This document shows, piece after piece, positions 10,418-20,334 of a stretch of DNA of 64,000 bases. Within the stretch, counting starts at the first letter, position 1. Each line of letters begins with the position of its first letter. The DNA comes from Diphasiastrum complanatum (taxonomy: Eukaryota > Streptophyta > Lycopodiopsida > Lycopodiales > Lycopodiaceae), in NCBI GenBank assembly GCA_029204225.1, contig CM055092.1, positions 20,785,669-20,849,668 on the forward strand. Direction: 5' to 3'. Under the pieces are notes generated by a model. That model was not told the DNA's origin, searched no databases, and saw only the letters and a list, made by a program, of their open reading frames with translations. Both the position numbers and the translations under genes were made by a program.

Positions 10418-13400
10418 ATGGCTTCCAATGGTGGGATCATGCTAGAGTCTAGTGAAAGGTTGAGTTCATCAAACTACTCTACTTGGAAAGTGAGGATGGA
10501 GTCCTTACTTGAGTTGAATGAACTCATGGACATAGTTGCAGAAATTGAAGAGAGACCTCTCACACTTCAAGAGAAACAAAGGTTTGATAAGAAGGCCAAA
10601 AGGGCTCTTCATATCATTAAAATGAATGTTACAAATGAACTTCTCAAGGAAGTTGGAAAGTGTCAAAGTGCAAGTGAGGCATGGAATGCCTTAAAGAAGC
10701 TCTTTGAATCAAAGTCCACATCTAGGGTATTGACCCTAAGGAGACAAATATTTTCTAGTAGGCAAAGAGAGGGTGAAAGTGCTCATGCATTTATCTTGAG
10801 AGTTAAGTCCCTAAGTGATGATTTAGCATACATTGATGAGAACATAAAAGATGGTGAAATAGTCCAAGTTATGTTGAATGGTTTGCTAAATGAACATGCT
10901 AACCTTGTGCAAAGTTTTGCCATTCAAAGAGTCTTGCCAAGTGTGGTTGACTTGCAAGAAATCTTATTGGCTGAAGAACATAGGTTGCAATCAAAGCTTG
11001 ATGGTGCATCCTTGCAAGGTGGAGGTGAAGAGGCTTTCTTCACAAAAGGCAAATTCAAGGGCAAAGGTAAAGGCAAAGGAAAATGGTCCAAAGGTGGTAA
11101 CTTTGATCATGATGATCACTCTTCCTCTTCCTCTTCTACTAAGAACAATAAGTCAAAGTTCAAGTGCTTTTATTGTGGGATAAAAGGTCATTTTGCAAAT
11201 GAATGTTATAAGAAGAAAAGAGAGCAAGGAGAGAGGCAAGGAAATCTTACAATAGATGAGGAAGAACATAACACATGTGAATCACTTGTTATGACTTCAA
11301 GTTTGTTAGCCAACATAGATGATAATGATCCTTGGTGGATTGATAGTGGAGCCTCATCTCACATGACAAGACATAAGGAATACTTTACATCTTTATTGTC
11401 TTATGAGGGAGAAGGTAACATCATCTACACTGCAAATGATGGTCAATGTGACATCAAAGGCATAGGCACTATTCCTATTTCCCTTTCAACAAATAGGAAA
11501 GCAAATCTTGAAAATGTTTTGTACATTCCTTCAATCACTAAGAATTTGCTTAGTGTAAGTCAAATGATTGACAAAGGACTTGATGTGGAGTTCATTGGAG
11601 ATGCATGTTTGATAAGTAAATGTGGATCCTTGATTGCTCAAGGTAGGAGGCATGGTAAACTTTTCAAGCTTGATGCATGTGTGATCTCTAATCATGAAGG
11701 ATGTATGGCTAGGGAGCAATTGACAAACCAAGAAGTTTGGCACAAGAGGTTGGGCCATCCCAACTTCAAATCTTTGGAGGTAATGGCAAAGAAAGAGCTT
11801 GTTCTTGGTCTCCCTAAAAGTCTTGTTGCAAACAATAGTGTTTGTGAACATTGTGCCTTGTCCAAATCTCATAGACTTGCTTATTCTAGATCTACTTCTA
11901 GATCTAAAGAAGCTTTTCAACTTGTGCATTCTGATATTCATTCTTCTAGTACAACTAGCAATGGTGGGGCAAAGATGTATGCAACTTTCATTGATGACTT
12001 TAGTAGGTATACTTGGATCTATCTTCTTAAAAGTAAGGATGAAGTGTTTGCTGCATTTGTCAAGTTCAAGAATGAAATGGAAAACCAATTCAATACAAAG
12101 ATCAAATGCTTAAGATCTGATAATGGAGGGGAATACACCTCAAATAGGTTCAAAGACTTTTGTATAGCACATGGGATTAAGAGGGAGATGTCTAGTCCTA
12201 GGACTCCACAACAGAATGGAGTGGCCGAGAGGAAGAATAGAACCCTTTGTGAATGTGCCAAGGCAATGAGACTACATGCTAATCTTGCTAAGTTTTTTTG
12301 GGGGGAAGCTTTAGCATGTGCTAACTATCTATGTAATAGATGGACAAGTGCTTCCTTGGATGGTAAAACTCCTCATGAGGTTCTTTATGGTAGAAGGCCG
12401 AGTGTCAAGCATTGTAGGATCTTTGGATGTACATGTTTTGTCAATATCACACTTGATGATAGAACTAAAGAAGATCCTTCATCAAAGAAGGGTGTGTTTG
12501 TTGGCTATAGTGAAGTAAGCAAGGCTTACAAAGTGTACATTCCTTCTACAAAGAAAGTTGTCATAAGTAGGGATGTCATCTTTCATGAAGAGAATGTTTC
12601 CAATGTTGTTGATGTTGATGTTGATGTGCCTACTAATCATCATGATGTGCAAGATGTCTTGGATGAAGATGGAGATGCCACTCCAAAGCAAACTTCAAGG
12701 AAGACTCAAAGGCAAAGGGCTAAGCCATCAAGGCTAACCTATGATGAAAAAGGAAAGCAAGTGGTGGACAACTCTAACTTTGCTTTTCTTACCTCTTTTG
12801 ATGAACCAACTTGTGTAGGTGAAGCAATTCAAAAGAAGGAATGGATCCAAGCCATGGATCATGAGCATCAAGCACTCATCAAAAGCAACACATGGAGGTT
12901 GGTAAAGCTTCCAAAGGACAAGAAGGCAATTGGTTGTAAGTGGATCTTCAAGATCAAGACAAATCAAGATGGATCAATCAACAAGTACAAGGCAAGGTTG
13001 GTGGCAAAGGGGTATGCTCAAGAATATGGTATTGACTATGATGAGACCTTTGCACCCGTGGCAAAGATGGTAACTATTCGAATCCTAATCTCTCTTGCAA
13101 CTCTTTATGATTGGGATATGTGGCAAATGGATGTTACTAATGCCTTCTTGAATGGTGATCTTGAAGAAGATATTTACATGGAGCAACCCGAGGGCTATGT
13201 TTCACATGATGAGCCTAATCATGTGTGCTATCTCCAAAAGAGTTTGTATGGGCTAAAGCAAGCACCAAGGAGTTGGTATGCTAAGCTCAATTCCTTCTTA
13301 CTTTCTCAAAACTTTGTTATGAGTGAGTATGATCATTCTCTCTACTTTAGATTGAATGAAAATGATATCACTTTACTTTTGATCTATGTTGATGACATTA

Positions 13401-14371
13401 TCTTAAGTGGTGGTAACAATCTAGATATAGATGAAATCAAGATGGCACTCAAAAGAGAGTTTGAAATTCAAGATCTTGGTAAACTTCATTATATCTTAGG
13501 AATAGAGATTATTAGAACTTCTAAATCTACATTCATATGTCAAGAAAAGTATGTTAACTCTATTCTAAAAAGGTTTCATATGGAAGATTGTAAAGTTGTT
13601 TCTACTCCTATGGAATCAAATGTAAAGCTAACTACAAGAAGTAATGAAAGATCCTTCAAGGACATTACTCTCTATAGAAAGCTAATAGGATCTCTTATAT
13701 GGTTAACCATCACAAGACCTGATCTAAGCTTTGTGGTTGGTAAACTAAGTCAATTTATGCAAGATCCTAGTGAGGCTCATTGGAAGCTAGGAAAGAGAGT
13801 ACTTAGATACATCTCGGGATCTAGAGATTTTGGCATCTTGTATGGAGGTACTACACCTAACCTTTGTGGATTTTCAGATTCAGATTTTGCAGGTGATCAA
13901 ATGGATAGGAAGTCAACAAGTGCCTTTGCAATCTATCTTGGAGATGGAGTGGTCTCATGGCTATCAAAGAAGCAACCAACTATCTCTCTATCTTCCACCG
14001 AAGCCGAGTACAAGGCATTAACAACATGCACCAAGGAGATTCTTTGGATCAAGAGGATGTTATTGGATCTTCACTTGCTGGAACCAGAGAAGACTCCAAT
14101 CATACTTTGTGATAACCTTTCAGCCCAAAGCTTGGCAAGCAATCCTGTTTTTCATGCAAGGAGCAAGCACATTGAGATTGCTCACCATTTTGTGAGAGAT
14201 CAAGTCATTGCCAAAGAGGTGGAGCTTCAACATGTCTCTTCAAAGGAGTGTGTGGCTGATATCTTCACCAAACCATTGGGAAAGGACCTATATTTAATGC
14301 ATAGATCTAATCTTGGAATGTGCTCAAAGACTATGTTGAAACTAGCATCCAATGTTGAAGAGGGAGTGTGA
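10418..14371 (+). CDS. Intact copia Gag-Pol polyprotein (1317 aa) of element C
   Basis: One open frame encodes all proteins for retrotransposition. By residue: Gag about 1-245 (start MASNGGIMLESSERL, shared with the sister families, which supports this ATG); zinc knuckle CFYCGIKGHFANEC about 250; aspartic protease WWIDSGASSHMT about 306; GAG-pre-integrase zinc region beginning HKRLGHPN about 442; integrase core with HSDIHSS about 504, RSDNGGEY about 566 and GVAERKNRT about 602; reverse transcriptase with YVDDIILSG about 990; RNase H with DSDFAGD about 1155 and STEAEYKAL about 1192; tail DIFTKPLGKDLY. The length is normal for plant copia. The TGA stop at 14369-14371 lies in the first bases of the 3' LTR, preceded by the purine tract GAAGAGGGAG. 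No missing catalytic motif seen. Confidence 0.96.
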   Translation: MASNGGIMLESSERLSSSNYSTWKVRMESLLELNELMDIVAEIEERPLTLQEKQRFDKKAKRALHIIKMNVTNELLKEVGKCQSASEAWNALKKLFESKSTSRVLTLRRQIFSSRQREGESAHAFILRVKSLSDDLAYIDENIKDGEIVQVMLNGLLNEHANLVQSFAIQRVLPSVVDLQEILLAEEHRLQSKLDGASLQGGGEEAFFTKGKFKGKGKGKGKWSKGGNFDHDDHSSSSSSTKNNKSKFKCFYCGIKGHFANECYKKKREQGERQGNLTIDEEEHNTCESLVMTSSLLANIDDNDPWWIDSGASSHMTRHKEYFTSLLSYEGEGNIIYTANDGQCDIKGIGTIPISLSTNRKANLENVLYIPSITKNLLSVSQMIDKGLDVEFIGDACLISKCGSLIAQGRRHGKLFKLDACVISNHEGCMAREQLTNQEVWHKRLGHPNFKSLEVMAKKELVLGLPKSLVANNSVCEHCALSKSHRLAYSRSTSRSKEAFQLVHSDIHSSSTTSNGGAKMYATFIDDFSRYTWIYLLKSKDEVFAAFVKFKNEMENQFNTKIKCLRSDNGGEYTSNRFKDFCIAHGIKREMSSPRTPQQNGVAERKNRTLCECAKAMRLHANLAKFFWGEALACANYLCNRWTSASLDGKTPHEVLYGRRPSVKHCRIFGCTCFVNITLDDRTKEDPSSKKGVFVGYSEVSKAYKVYIPSTKKVVISRDVIFHEENVSNVVDVDVDVPTNHHDVQDVLDEDGDATPKQTSRKTQRQRAKPSRLTYDEKGKQVVDNSNFAFLTSFDEPTCVGEAIQKKEWIQAMDHEHQALIKSNTWRLVKLPKDKKAIGCKWIFKIKTNQDGSINKYKARLVAKGYAQEYGIDYDETFAPVAKMVTIRILISLATLYDWDMWQMDVTNAFLNGDLEEDIYMEQPEGYVSHDEPNHVCYLQKSLYGLKQAPRSWYAKLNSFLLSQNFVMSEYDHSLYFRLNENDITLLLIYVDDIILSGGNNLDIDEIKMALKREFEIQDLGKLHYILGIEIIRTSKSTFICQEKYVNSILKRFHMEDCKVVSTPMESNVKLTTRSNERSFKDITLYRKLIGSLIWLTITRPDLSFVVGKLSQFMQDPSEAHWKLGKRVLRYISGSRDFGILYGGTTPNLCGFSDSDFAGDQMDRKSTSAFAIYLGDGVVSWLSKKQPTISLSSTEAEYKALTTCTKEILWIKRMLLDLHLLEPEKTPIILCDNLSAQSLASNPVFHARSKHIEIAHHFVRDQVIAKEVELQHVSSKECVADIFTKPLGKDLYLMHRSNLGMCSKTMLKLASNVEEGV

Positions 14372-15021
14372 AAATTGTCAACATTTCCTAGCTAGTTTGA
14401 GGCCTAAATTGGCTAAAATTGTAAATAGTTTTGGTTCTGGAGTTTTGCACGTGTGAACCAGGCCACAATGTTTTTATTTACTGTATTTTTTCAGTATGAT
14501 GAAGTGTCAAACTTCATACCCTTCAAAATGAGACCATTTTGATGTATTTTGGTCATATAAGCCATTTTTAGCTATTTTTCCTATATAGGGAATATCTAGG
14601 GTCAAGTACCTTCTAGAGAGAGGAGAGAGAGTCATCTTCCTCATCCATAAATAGTAGGGAAGTCGTGGAGAACAGGTTGGAGAAACCTTTTGTATGCTTC
14701 ATTGAGATCAATAGATCATTGTCATTGTTTCTTCCTCCATTGAGAGCATTGTTGTGTGTATTGTCTTCAAGCTATTGTGTATGATCTTAGGTGCTTTCCA
14801 AAAGTGATAGGCTGATGTATTATGGACTGTATAATGCTATTTTGGGCCGCACTTGATGTTTATGGAAGTTTCCATTTGTGATAAATGCTTTTTGATCAAG
14901 TTCTTTGCATTCTAGGTAGCATAGAATGTGTTGCCAATTCCTAGCTTATGTAGTTTGGAGTGCAAGCATTCAAGCCAATGATCTTGGAGTTTAGATCCAC
15001 TTAGGATCTGTATTTTTCACA
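14367..15021 (+). repeat. 3' LTR of copia C
   Basis: 655 bp, appears identical to 8591-9245; preceded by a purine tract and followed by the target duplication TTGGA. Confidence 0.95.
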
Positions 15022-15309
15022 TTGGATTATTGAAACTGGATATATTGCCTAATAAGATCCAACTGAGTCGTCCTCGTCTTGGCCATTGATGTCGTGATCG
15101 GACTCATGTGACTGTGATGCATGAGATTCAAGACTGCGATACCTGCATCCAATGAAGATGAGTCAATTATTTGAGAAATGTGATGAGAGTGAAAGTCAGT
15201 CCACATGAATGTAGTAAAGTTAAAATATACCTTGAAGCCATATATACCGCAAAATATCCATCTGAATTAAGACACAAGGAAGATTAGAAGTTTACGAAGA
15301 AAGAATTCT

Positions 15310-16915
15310 GCAAGGGAAGAAGAGATGATGCATGGCTTGGCATCCACTCCTTTGTACATGGGTGGACAAATGTCAAAGTTACGAGCATGTTTGTTACTTT
15401 TGAACTTGCAAACTAAGTACGGGTGGTCGGATGCAAGCATCATAGAGTTGTTTGGGTAAGCTTGCTAGCTCCTTCTGTGTTATAGAAAAACTGATCTCAT
15501 CTCATTTTTTTTCATGCGTTGTGAGAAATTTTATATAACTAATTACATAAATATATATTTTGTTGCAATTTGCTTAAAAAATGTTGTCTCCAAATAACAC
15601 CAGGGCGGCATCTCGACAAGAAGCCAAGAAAATACTATTTGCAGTTGGCATGGATTACAAGAGTATTCATGCATGTCCCAATGATTGCATCTTATATCGA
15701 GATGAGTTTGAGGAGGCAAGCACGTGTCCACGTAGTGGCGAACACTGCTACAAGCAAGATTTACAAGGAGCAACCATACTCGCCAAGGTGGCAAGGCATT
15801 TTCTCATCATACCCAGGATACACCGCATGTTTAAGTGTAATTTCATTGCGGAGCTAATGACATGGCATTCAAACAATCGTTCATCGGACGGTACTATGAT
15901 AATCCCTACCGATTCCAGCATGGAAGCACGTGGATGCTACTTGGCATGAGTTTAGGGATGAGCCTCGCCATTTGCATTTGAGGTTGGCGATGGATGGTGT
16001 GCCGGTTGTTTTTGTAAATTACAACATCCCCCCTAACTAAGTATCAAGAAGGGGCACCTAATGCTTGTCTTTATTATTCCAGAGAAATACAAGGCAAAAA
16101 ATATGGGCGTGTATATGGCTCCCTTGATACACGAGCTAAAGATTCTATGGCAAGGAGTTCAAGTGAGCAATATATCAAGACCACCGAGACAAAGAGATTT
16201 TTTGGTAAAGGGGATCTTGATGTGGATGATGCATGATTTTTTTAGATATGGGGAATGTTCAGGTGAAATATCCTTGCTATTGGTTCGATTCATGGTATTA
16301 TACTAAATCTTATGTGTATTCACAAATTTTCTTTCAATTCAAACATTAGACTCACAATGAAGTTGGTTGTTTTGTCTCAATGTAGGGCTCCAAACTAGTG
16401 GCTACAATCCATGTCCCGTTTGTGGTGAGTGTTTGCAAGCACCTCACTCACAACATCTACGAAAGATGGTTTATGAGGGCCACACTCGATACCTTCCACC
16501 CGATCAACCTATGCATGATAAGCTTATTGGTCAACGTCCATATTCCATGAAGGTACAATACATATTTGGTCCAATTCATGTACATGTCATTTATTTATTT
16601 TATAGTTACTCTTTATTTTTTTCTTCTGCATTAAATGTGTGTGCTTGTTTGTTAATATTGTAGGCAAGTGATTGACTTCAAATTTGGAGATCCAATCAAG
16701 ACCTAGGGCGACTCCCTCCTGGCATGAAGAGGTTATCAATATTTCATGAACTCCCATAATGGGAGGAATTGTTGATAAACTATCTTTTGGACCTGATGCA
16801 CATATTCAAGAATGTCGGGAGCACGATTTGGGAGCACTTGACTGGGTTGAAAGATAAAAAAGACACACGAGATGAATTAAAAGAAGTGGAAAAGTTTGTG
16901 GATATTTCATATACA
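15310..16915 (+). pseudogene. CACTA (En/Spm) TNP2-type transposase remnant
   Basis: Conceptual translation in several frames gives the ordered landmarks of plant TNP2 transposases. They are a start like STPLYMGGQ..LQTKYGWSDASI (15340-15455); a probable intron; EAKKILFAVGMDYKSIHACPNDCILYRDEFE (15620-15715); a WHEFRDEPRHLHLRLAMDG equivalent near 15940-15995; YMAPLIHELKILWQGV (16107-16165) with LMWMMHDF (16215); NPCPVCGE (16400); and LSIFHELP..WEELL..LMHIFKNV (16730-16820). Frameshifts near 15920 and 16010 and several stops show it is dead. TNP2 cuts and pastes CACTA transposons. A CACTA-like terminus at 18177-18202 in the expected orientation may be its right end; the left end was not found. 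Confidence 0.75.
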
Positions 16916-17324
16916 ATAAAAAATTAGTGGGTCCCACCACTAAAACTATTGTTTTACTAAGTGGGCCCCATCTTAGTACAATAGAGCAATATGTGCGAGG
17001 CACTGGCTTCTTGCGTTATAAGCCAAGCCCAATGAGCACACTAGTTAAATAGATTAAGTTGTGTTCTAGTGACTTGGGCCTTAGGTGCAAACAAAATAAG
17101 TTAAAGGCCAAAGTCTAAGCTATAAGGTTGAGTCAAAGTCAAATGGTGGTGGGTGGGGTGTGTTTCTTTGTGCACCACTAGATCTTTTGTGTTTCTTTGG
17201 AAGGGCTAGGATTGCAATCCTTGCCATTTCAAGTAGCCAATAGAATGAATGGGACAAGGGCCTCCCCGAGAAGGAAAGGGCACCATTTGTACTCATTTTA
17301 CATTCTCAATCTAAAGAGAAATGC

Positions 17325-17332
<8 letters not shown>

Positions 17333-17399
<67 letters not shown>
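17333..17399. repeat. (CT)n microsatellite
   Basis: About 33 uninterrupted CT dinucleotides at the inner edge of the left fold-back arm. Confidence 0.97.
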
Positions 17400-17401
<2 letters not shown>

Positions 17402-17495
17402 GTAGGTGAAGGCGGGGTAGTCACTCCCAGCATTCAGACCCTATGCTACATTGACGACACAACAGTGTCTGAACGCTGGGAGTGGCAACCTTGCC

Positions 17496-17528
<33 letters not shown>

Positions 17529-17531
<3 letters not shown>

Positions 17532-17588
17532 TCTAGGTCGAGAAAGACTTTGGGGGCTCGAGCACCTATCCAAAGCTATTTAGTCCCA

Positions 17589-17661
<73 letters not shown>

Positions 17662-17739
17662 AGGGAGAGAGAGAGAATGCCTAGGTCAAGAAAGGCTTTG
17701 ATAGCTTGAGCACCTACCCAAAGCTATTCGGTCCCAACG
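17529..17739. repeat. Two 63-bp direct repeats separated by a (GA)n tract
   Basis: 17529-17591 and 17677-17739 share the pattern TGYCTAGGTCRAGAAAG...CTATTYRGTCCCAACG. Each copy is preceded by a GA run (17499-17529 and 17592-17675), so the unit is repeat plus GA tract, about 148 bp. Confidence 0.85.
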
Positions 17740-18176
17740 TAGAGAGAGAAAAAAAAAAACCATGAGAGTTTTCTCCTTAGATTGAGAATGCCAAATGAGT
17801 ACAAATGGTGCCATTTTATTCTTGGGGAGGCCCTTGCCCCATTCGTCCTATTGGCTATTTGAAGTGGCATGGATTGCAATCCTAGCCTTTCAAAGAAACA
17901 CAAAAGATCTAATGGTATACAAAGAAACACACCCAACCTACCACCATTCGACTTTGACTCAACCTTGTAACTTAGACTTTGGCCTTTAACTTTTTTTATT
18001 TGCAACTACAGCCCAAGTCACTAGAAAACAGCTTAAACTATTTAACTAGTGTGCTCAATGGGAATTATACCAGCTCTTGCTTTTGTGATGTTGTTGTCAA
18101 TTTGCTCGTGGGTGTGTCTGCATACCTTGGGACTTTTGTCAAAATGTCGTCTTCCTCACTAGTTGCGTAATCCGGT

Positions 18177-18202
18177 GGCACTAGGATTTTTCTTTTGTAG
18201 TG
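18177..18202 (+). mobile_element. CACTA-type terminal repeat (right end)
   Basis: The plus strand reads GGATTTTTCTTTTGTAGTG; the reverse strand begins CACTACAAAAGAAAAATCC followed by TAGTGCCACCGG, a typical plant CACTA terminus. Its orientation fits the right end of an element containing the TNP2 remnant at 15.3-16.9 kb. The opposite end was not found, so the pairing is inferred. Confidence 0.55.
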
Positions 18203-18963
18203 CAATTTATTGATAGGTGGGTTGATCAACATAGCTGCATGTTGATTTACATAATCCAAATGCCTTCTAGCTAATTGTTAATTTCTCATCGAGCAATCTC
18301 GGCATGAATGATTAACTCCGCATTGTGCACAACATAGTTCGAATGTTGATGGATTCCCTCGATGTGGACATTTGGCTCGACGATGGTTTTCTCTGCGTTC
18401 ATAACATCTTACCGAGTGCAATACGACATTGCCTCTAAGTTGATAGGCATACACTAGTAATAGATTTTAGTATTTTTATATTTAATGATTTTATTTTCCA
18501 TCAATTAATTTAAAATACGTGCAAAATTGAATATGTTGTCAAAATTCTATATTTAATATTTTTAATAGGATTTTAGTTTTTAACAAAAGATGATATATTT
18601 TTAGCATGATAATATAAAATTTGCAAAACATTTTGAATATAGGCATTTTAAAAAGATAATTAAAATATCACAAGAAATGAGTCTCCATGTCATTTCTTTT
18701 TTTGTTGGTCACGATGTTATTAGTCGATAAATTGAAGAACAAGGGTCATCCTCCATGTGTAAGTTTTTTGAAACATTTAAATTTTGTATTTTTTGTATAT
18801 TATTGTTGGAAAATGCGTACTTGTTCAGTCTTAACCATTAGTATGATCGAGTATTAAATACTAATGTGTCTTGTTTGCTTGTGTTCATGCAAAGCGGACG
18901 TCATGACGATGACGAGTAGATTAGATTTTTAAATTTTAGTTGGTCTATCGTAAATATATGAGA
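18203..18963. other. AT-rich stretch, no supported gene beyond the Cys-rich fragment
   Basis: Mostly AT-rich spacer with no gene-like frame after 18440. It ends at the MITE starting at 18964. Confidence 0.4.
18205..18440 (-). pseudogene. Cys/His-rich coding fragment, unrecognised
   Basis: A minus-strand frame reads CYERRENHRRAKCPHRG then ELCCAQCGVNHSCRDCSM before a stop. The spacing of Cys and His suggests a zinc-binding module. It lies just outside the CACTA terminus. No family is recognised, and the run is short enough that chance cannot be excluded. Confidence 0.25.
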
Positions 18964-19500
18964 CTAAAAGCATGGTTTGGTGGTACAACATGGACTTTCA
19001 AGGACACTATCTTTTTTGGATAGAGATACACTTTTGTATTATTATACAAAATTTTTAACTAATATCTTTGACTTTCCACAATTTTTTAACTGTACCTCAA
19101 AAGTATGTCACATAACATATCATTGGAAAGCACTTGTCGAGCGTTTTTTAACGTACCAAACTCCACTAAAACTGGACTTACCACTAAAAAGATGTGTCAT
19201 TTTTAATGTGGACTCAAAAAATTATGATTAATAAAATCCCCATACTTTTGAGTTGCCATAATTTTTTTAACCGTAGCTTGGAAACATGTCATGTAACATA
19301 TCATTGGAAAGCACTCATCAAGCGCTTTCTAACTCAACAAAGTTCATTGAAATTGGACTTACCAATAAAAAAAACTTATGTCATTTTTAATGTGGACTCA
19401 AAACAAGTATGAGTAATAAAATCCCCAAAAGTAAAATGTACTACCAAAAGGTACAATGAAAATTGGGTTCATTTTTTGTACCACCAAATCATGCTTTTAG
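18964..19500. mobile_element. MITE of ~537 bp with two internal ~165-bp repeats
   Basis: Terminal inverted repeats CTAAAAGCATGGTTTGGTGG(TACAA) at 18964-18988 and the complement at 19476-19500 match over 25 bp with one mismatch. Inside are two tandem, diverged copies (about 19065-19230 and 19240-19410) containing CATATCATTGGAAAGCAC and GGACTTACCA..AAAA..GTCATTTTTAATGTGGAC. The same internal module, in reverse orientation, forms the body of the 375-bp MITEs at 48.7 and 53.6 kb. No transposase. The duplicated target, if any, is not clear. Confidence 0.7.
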
Positions 19501-20330
19501 CCATGAAGTTAGATCTAGAGATAAATCAACAATTTTTTAATACATTGATTGACATTATCAATATATTATTATTGCAATTAATATCGGTGCGTATCAACCG
19601 AGTAATGTTGCAAATTACCCAAAAAGTATTCTTTTTAAAATTTGGCACTTTTCAATCTATTTAAAAAATATGCACATTATTTTTTATCCAAAAAATAAAA
19701 AAGCCTATAATTTATGATTAATTCAAAATATGTAAGAAATTGTGCATATATGAATTTTTTGACATGCAATAATATAAAATTATAGTTTTTAATATAAATT
19801 TAAACAATTATCAAAATTAAAAACTGACAAAAATCTACACAAATTCAAATTTTTAGCGCCAAGCAATCATAACTCTACAACTAATGGAACATCAAATTCA
19901 TATTAATTTAAGTGAACATGGAATTGTAAAATGAATTTGTCTTTTCATAGTCTTTTCATAATCAATTTAAAAACTATCTTTCAGTCTAACTGAATTTAAA
20001 ACAATCACTAGAGAAACAAACAAAAGAATATGTTCAACAACCATACATAATGAGTAATAATAAAACATTTAATATTAATTTCATTAAAATTTTAATATAA
20101 TTGAATCTCTATCAAATATATTTTCTTAATTTAAATACATTTGCAGTTATTTCAAACATTCTATTCTAAATTTATTATTTTGATTATTACAATATAAACA
20201 AACTAAAATTCAAATCAGAATCATAATTATTAAAAGAACATAGAGTGAAAGAAAAACAAAATTATTTTAGTAATTTTTATAGATATCATACAAACAAAAG
20301 TTTGAAATAAAACTTATAAAACAAATAAAT
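19501..20330. other. Very AT-rich spacer
   Basis: Dominated by AT-rich and poly-A/T stretches; no ORF with plausible composition, no RNA gene seen. Confidence 0.4.
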
Positions 20331-20334
20331 ATCA

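Larger units (their letters stand above)
8591..15021 (+). mobile_element. Copia LTR retrotransposon C, complete and apparently intact
   Basis: Two 655-bp LTRs (8591-9245 and 14367-15021) that appear identical on reading, a 5-bp target duplication TTGGA (8586-8590 and 15022-15026), a perfect primer-binding site, a purine tract before the 3' LTR and a gag-pol frame of 1317 codons without a stop. This is what a very recent insertion of an autonomous element looks like. Same lineage as B, D and G. The 5' leader (9246-10417) is about 1.17 kb and has no recognisable ORF. Activity cannot be judged from sequence alone. Confidence 0.96.
17028..18062. mobile_element. Fold-back element with ~310-bp inverted arms and a microsatellite core
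   Basis: The left arm (17028-17335, starting CCCAATGAGCACACTAG) reads as the diverged reverse complement of the right arm (about 17745-18062, ending CTAGTGTGCTCAATGGG), with matching blocks along the whole length. The core holds long CT and GA runs (17333-17399, 17499-17529, 17592-17675), an 18-bp inverted pair with one mismatch (CACTCCCAGCATTCAGAC at about 17425 and its partner at about 17467), and two 63-bp direct repeats (17529-17591 and 17677-17739). No transposase, so it is non-autonomous. No target duplication was recognised. It interrupts the CACTA remnant, or lies at its decayed 3' part. Confidence 0.75.

Noticed and set aside
11531-12088. 185-codon minus-strand frame inside element C
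   Set aside because: Antisense shadow of the intact integrase coding sequence; no independent motif.
15570-15857. 95-codon plus-strand frame as an independent gene
   Set aside because: Overlaps the TNP2 frame (15581-15949) that carries the recognisable CACTA motifs.
17197-17684. Plus-strand frames made of (Ser-Leu)n and (Arg-Glu)n
   Set aside because: They are translations of the CT and GA microsatellites, not proteins.
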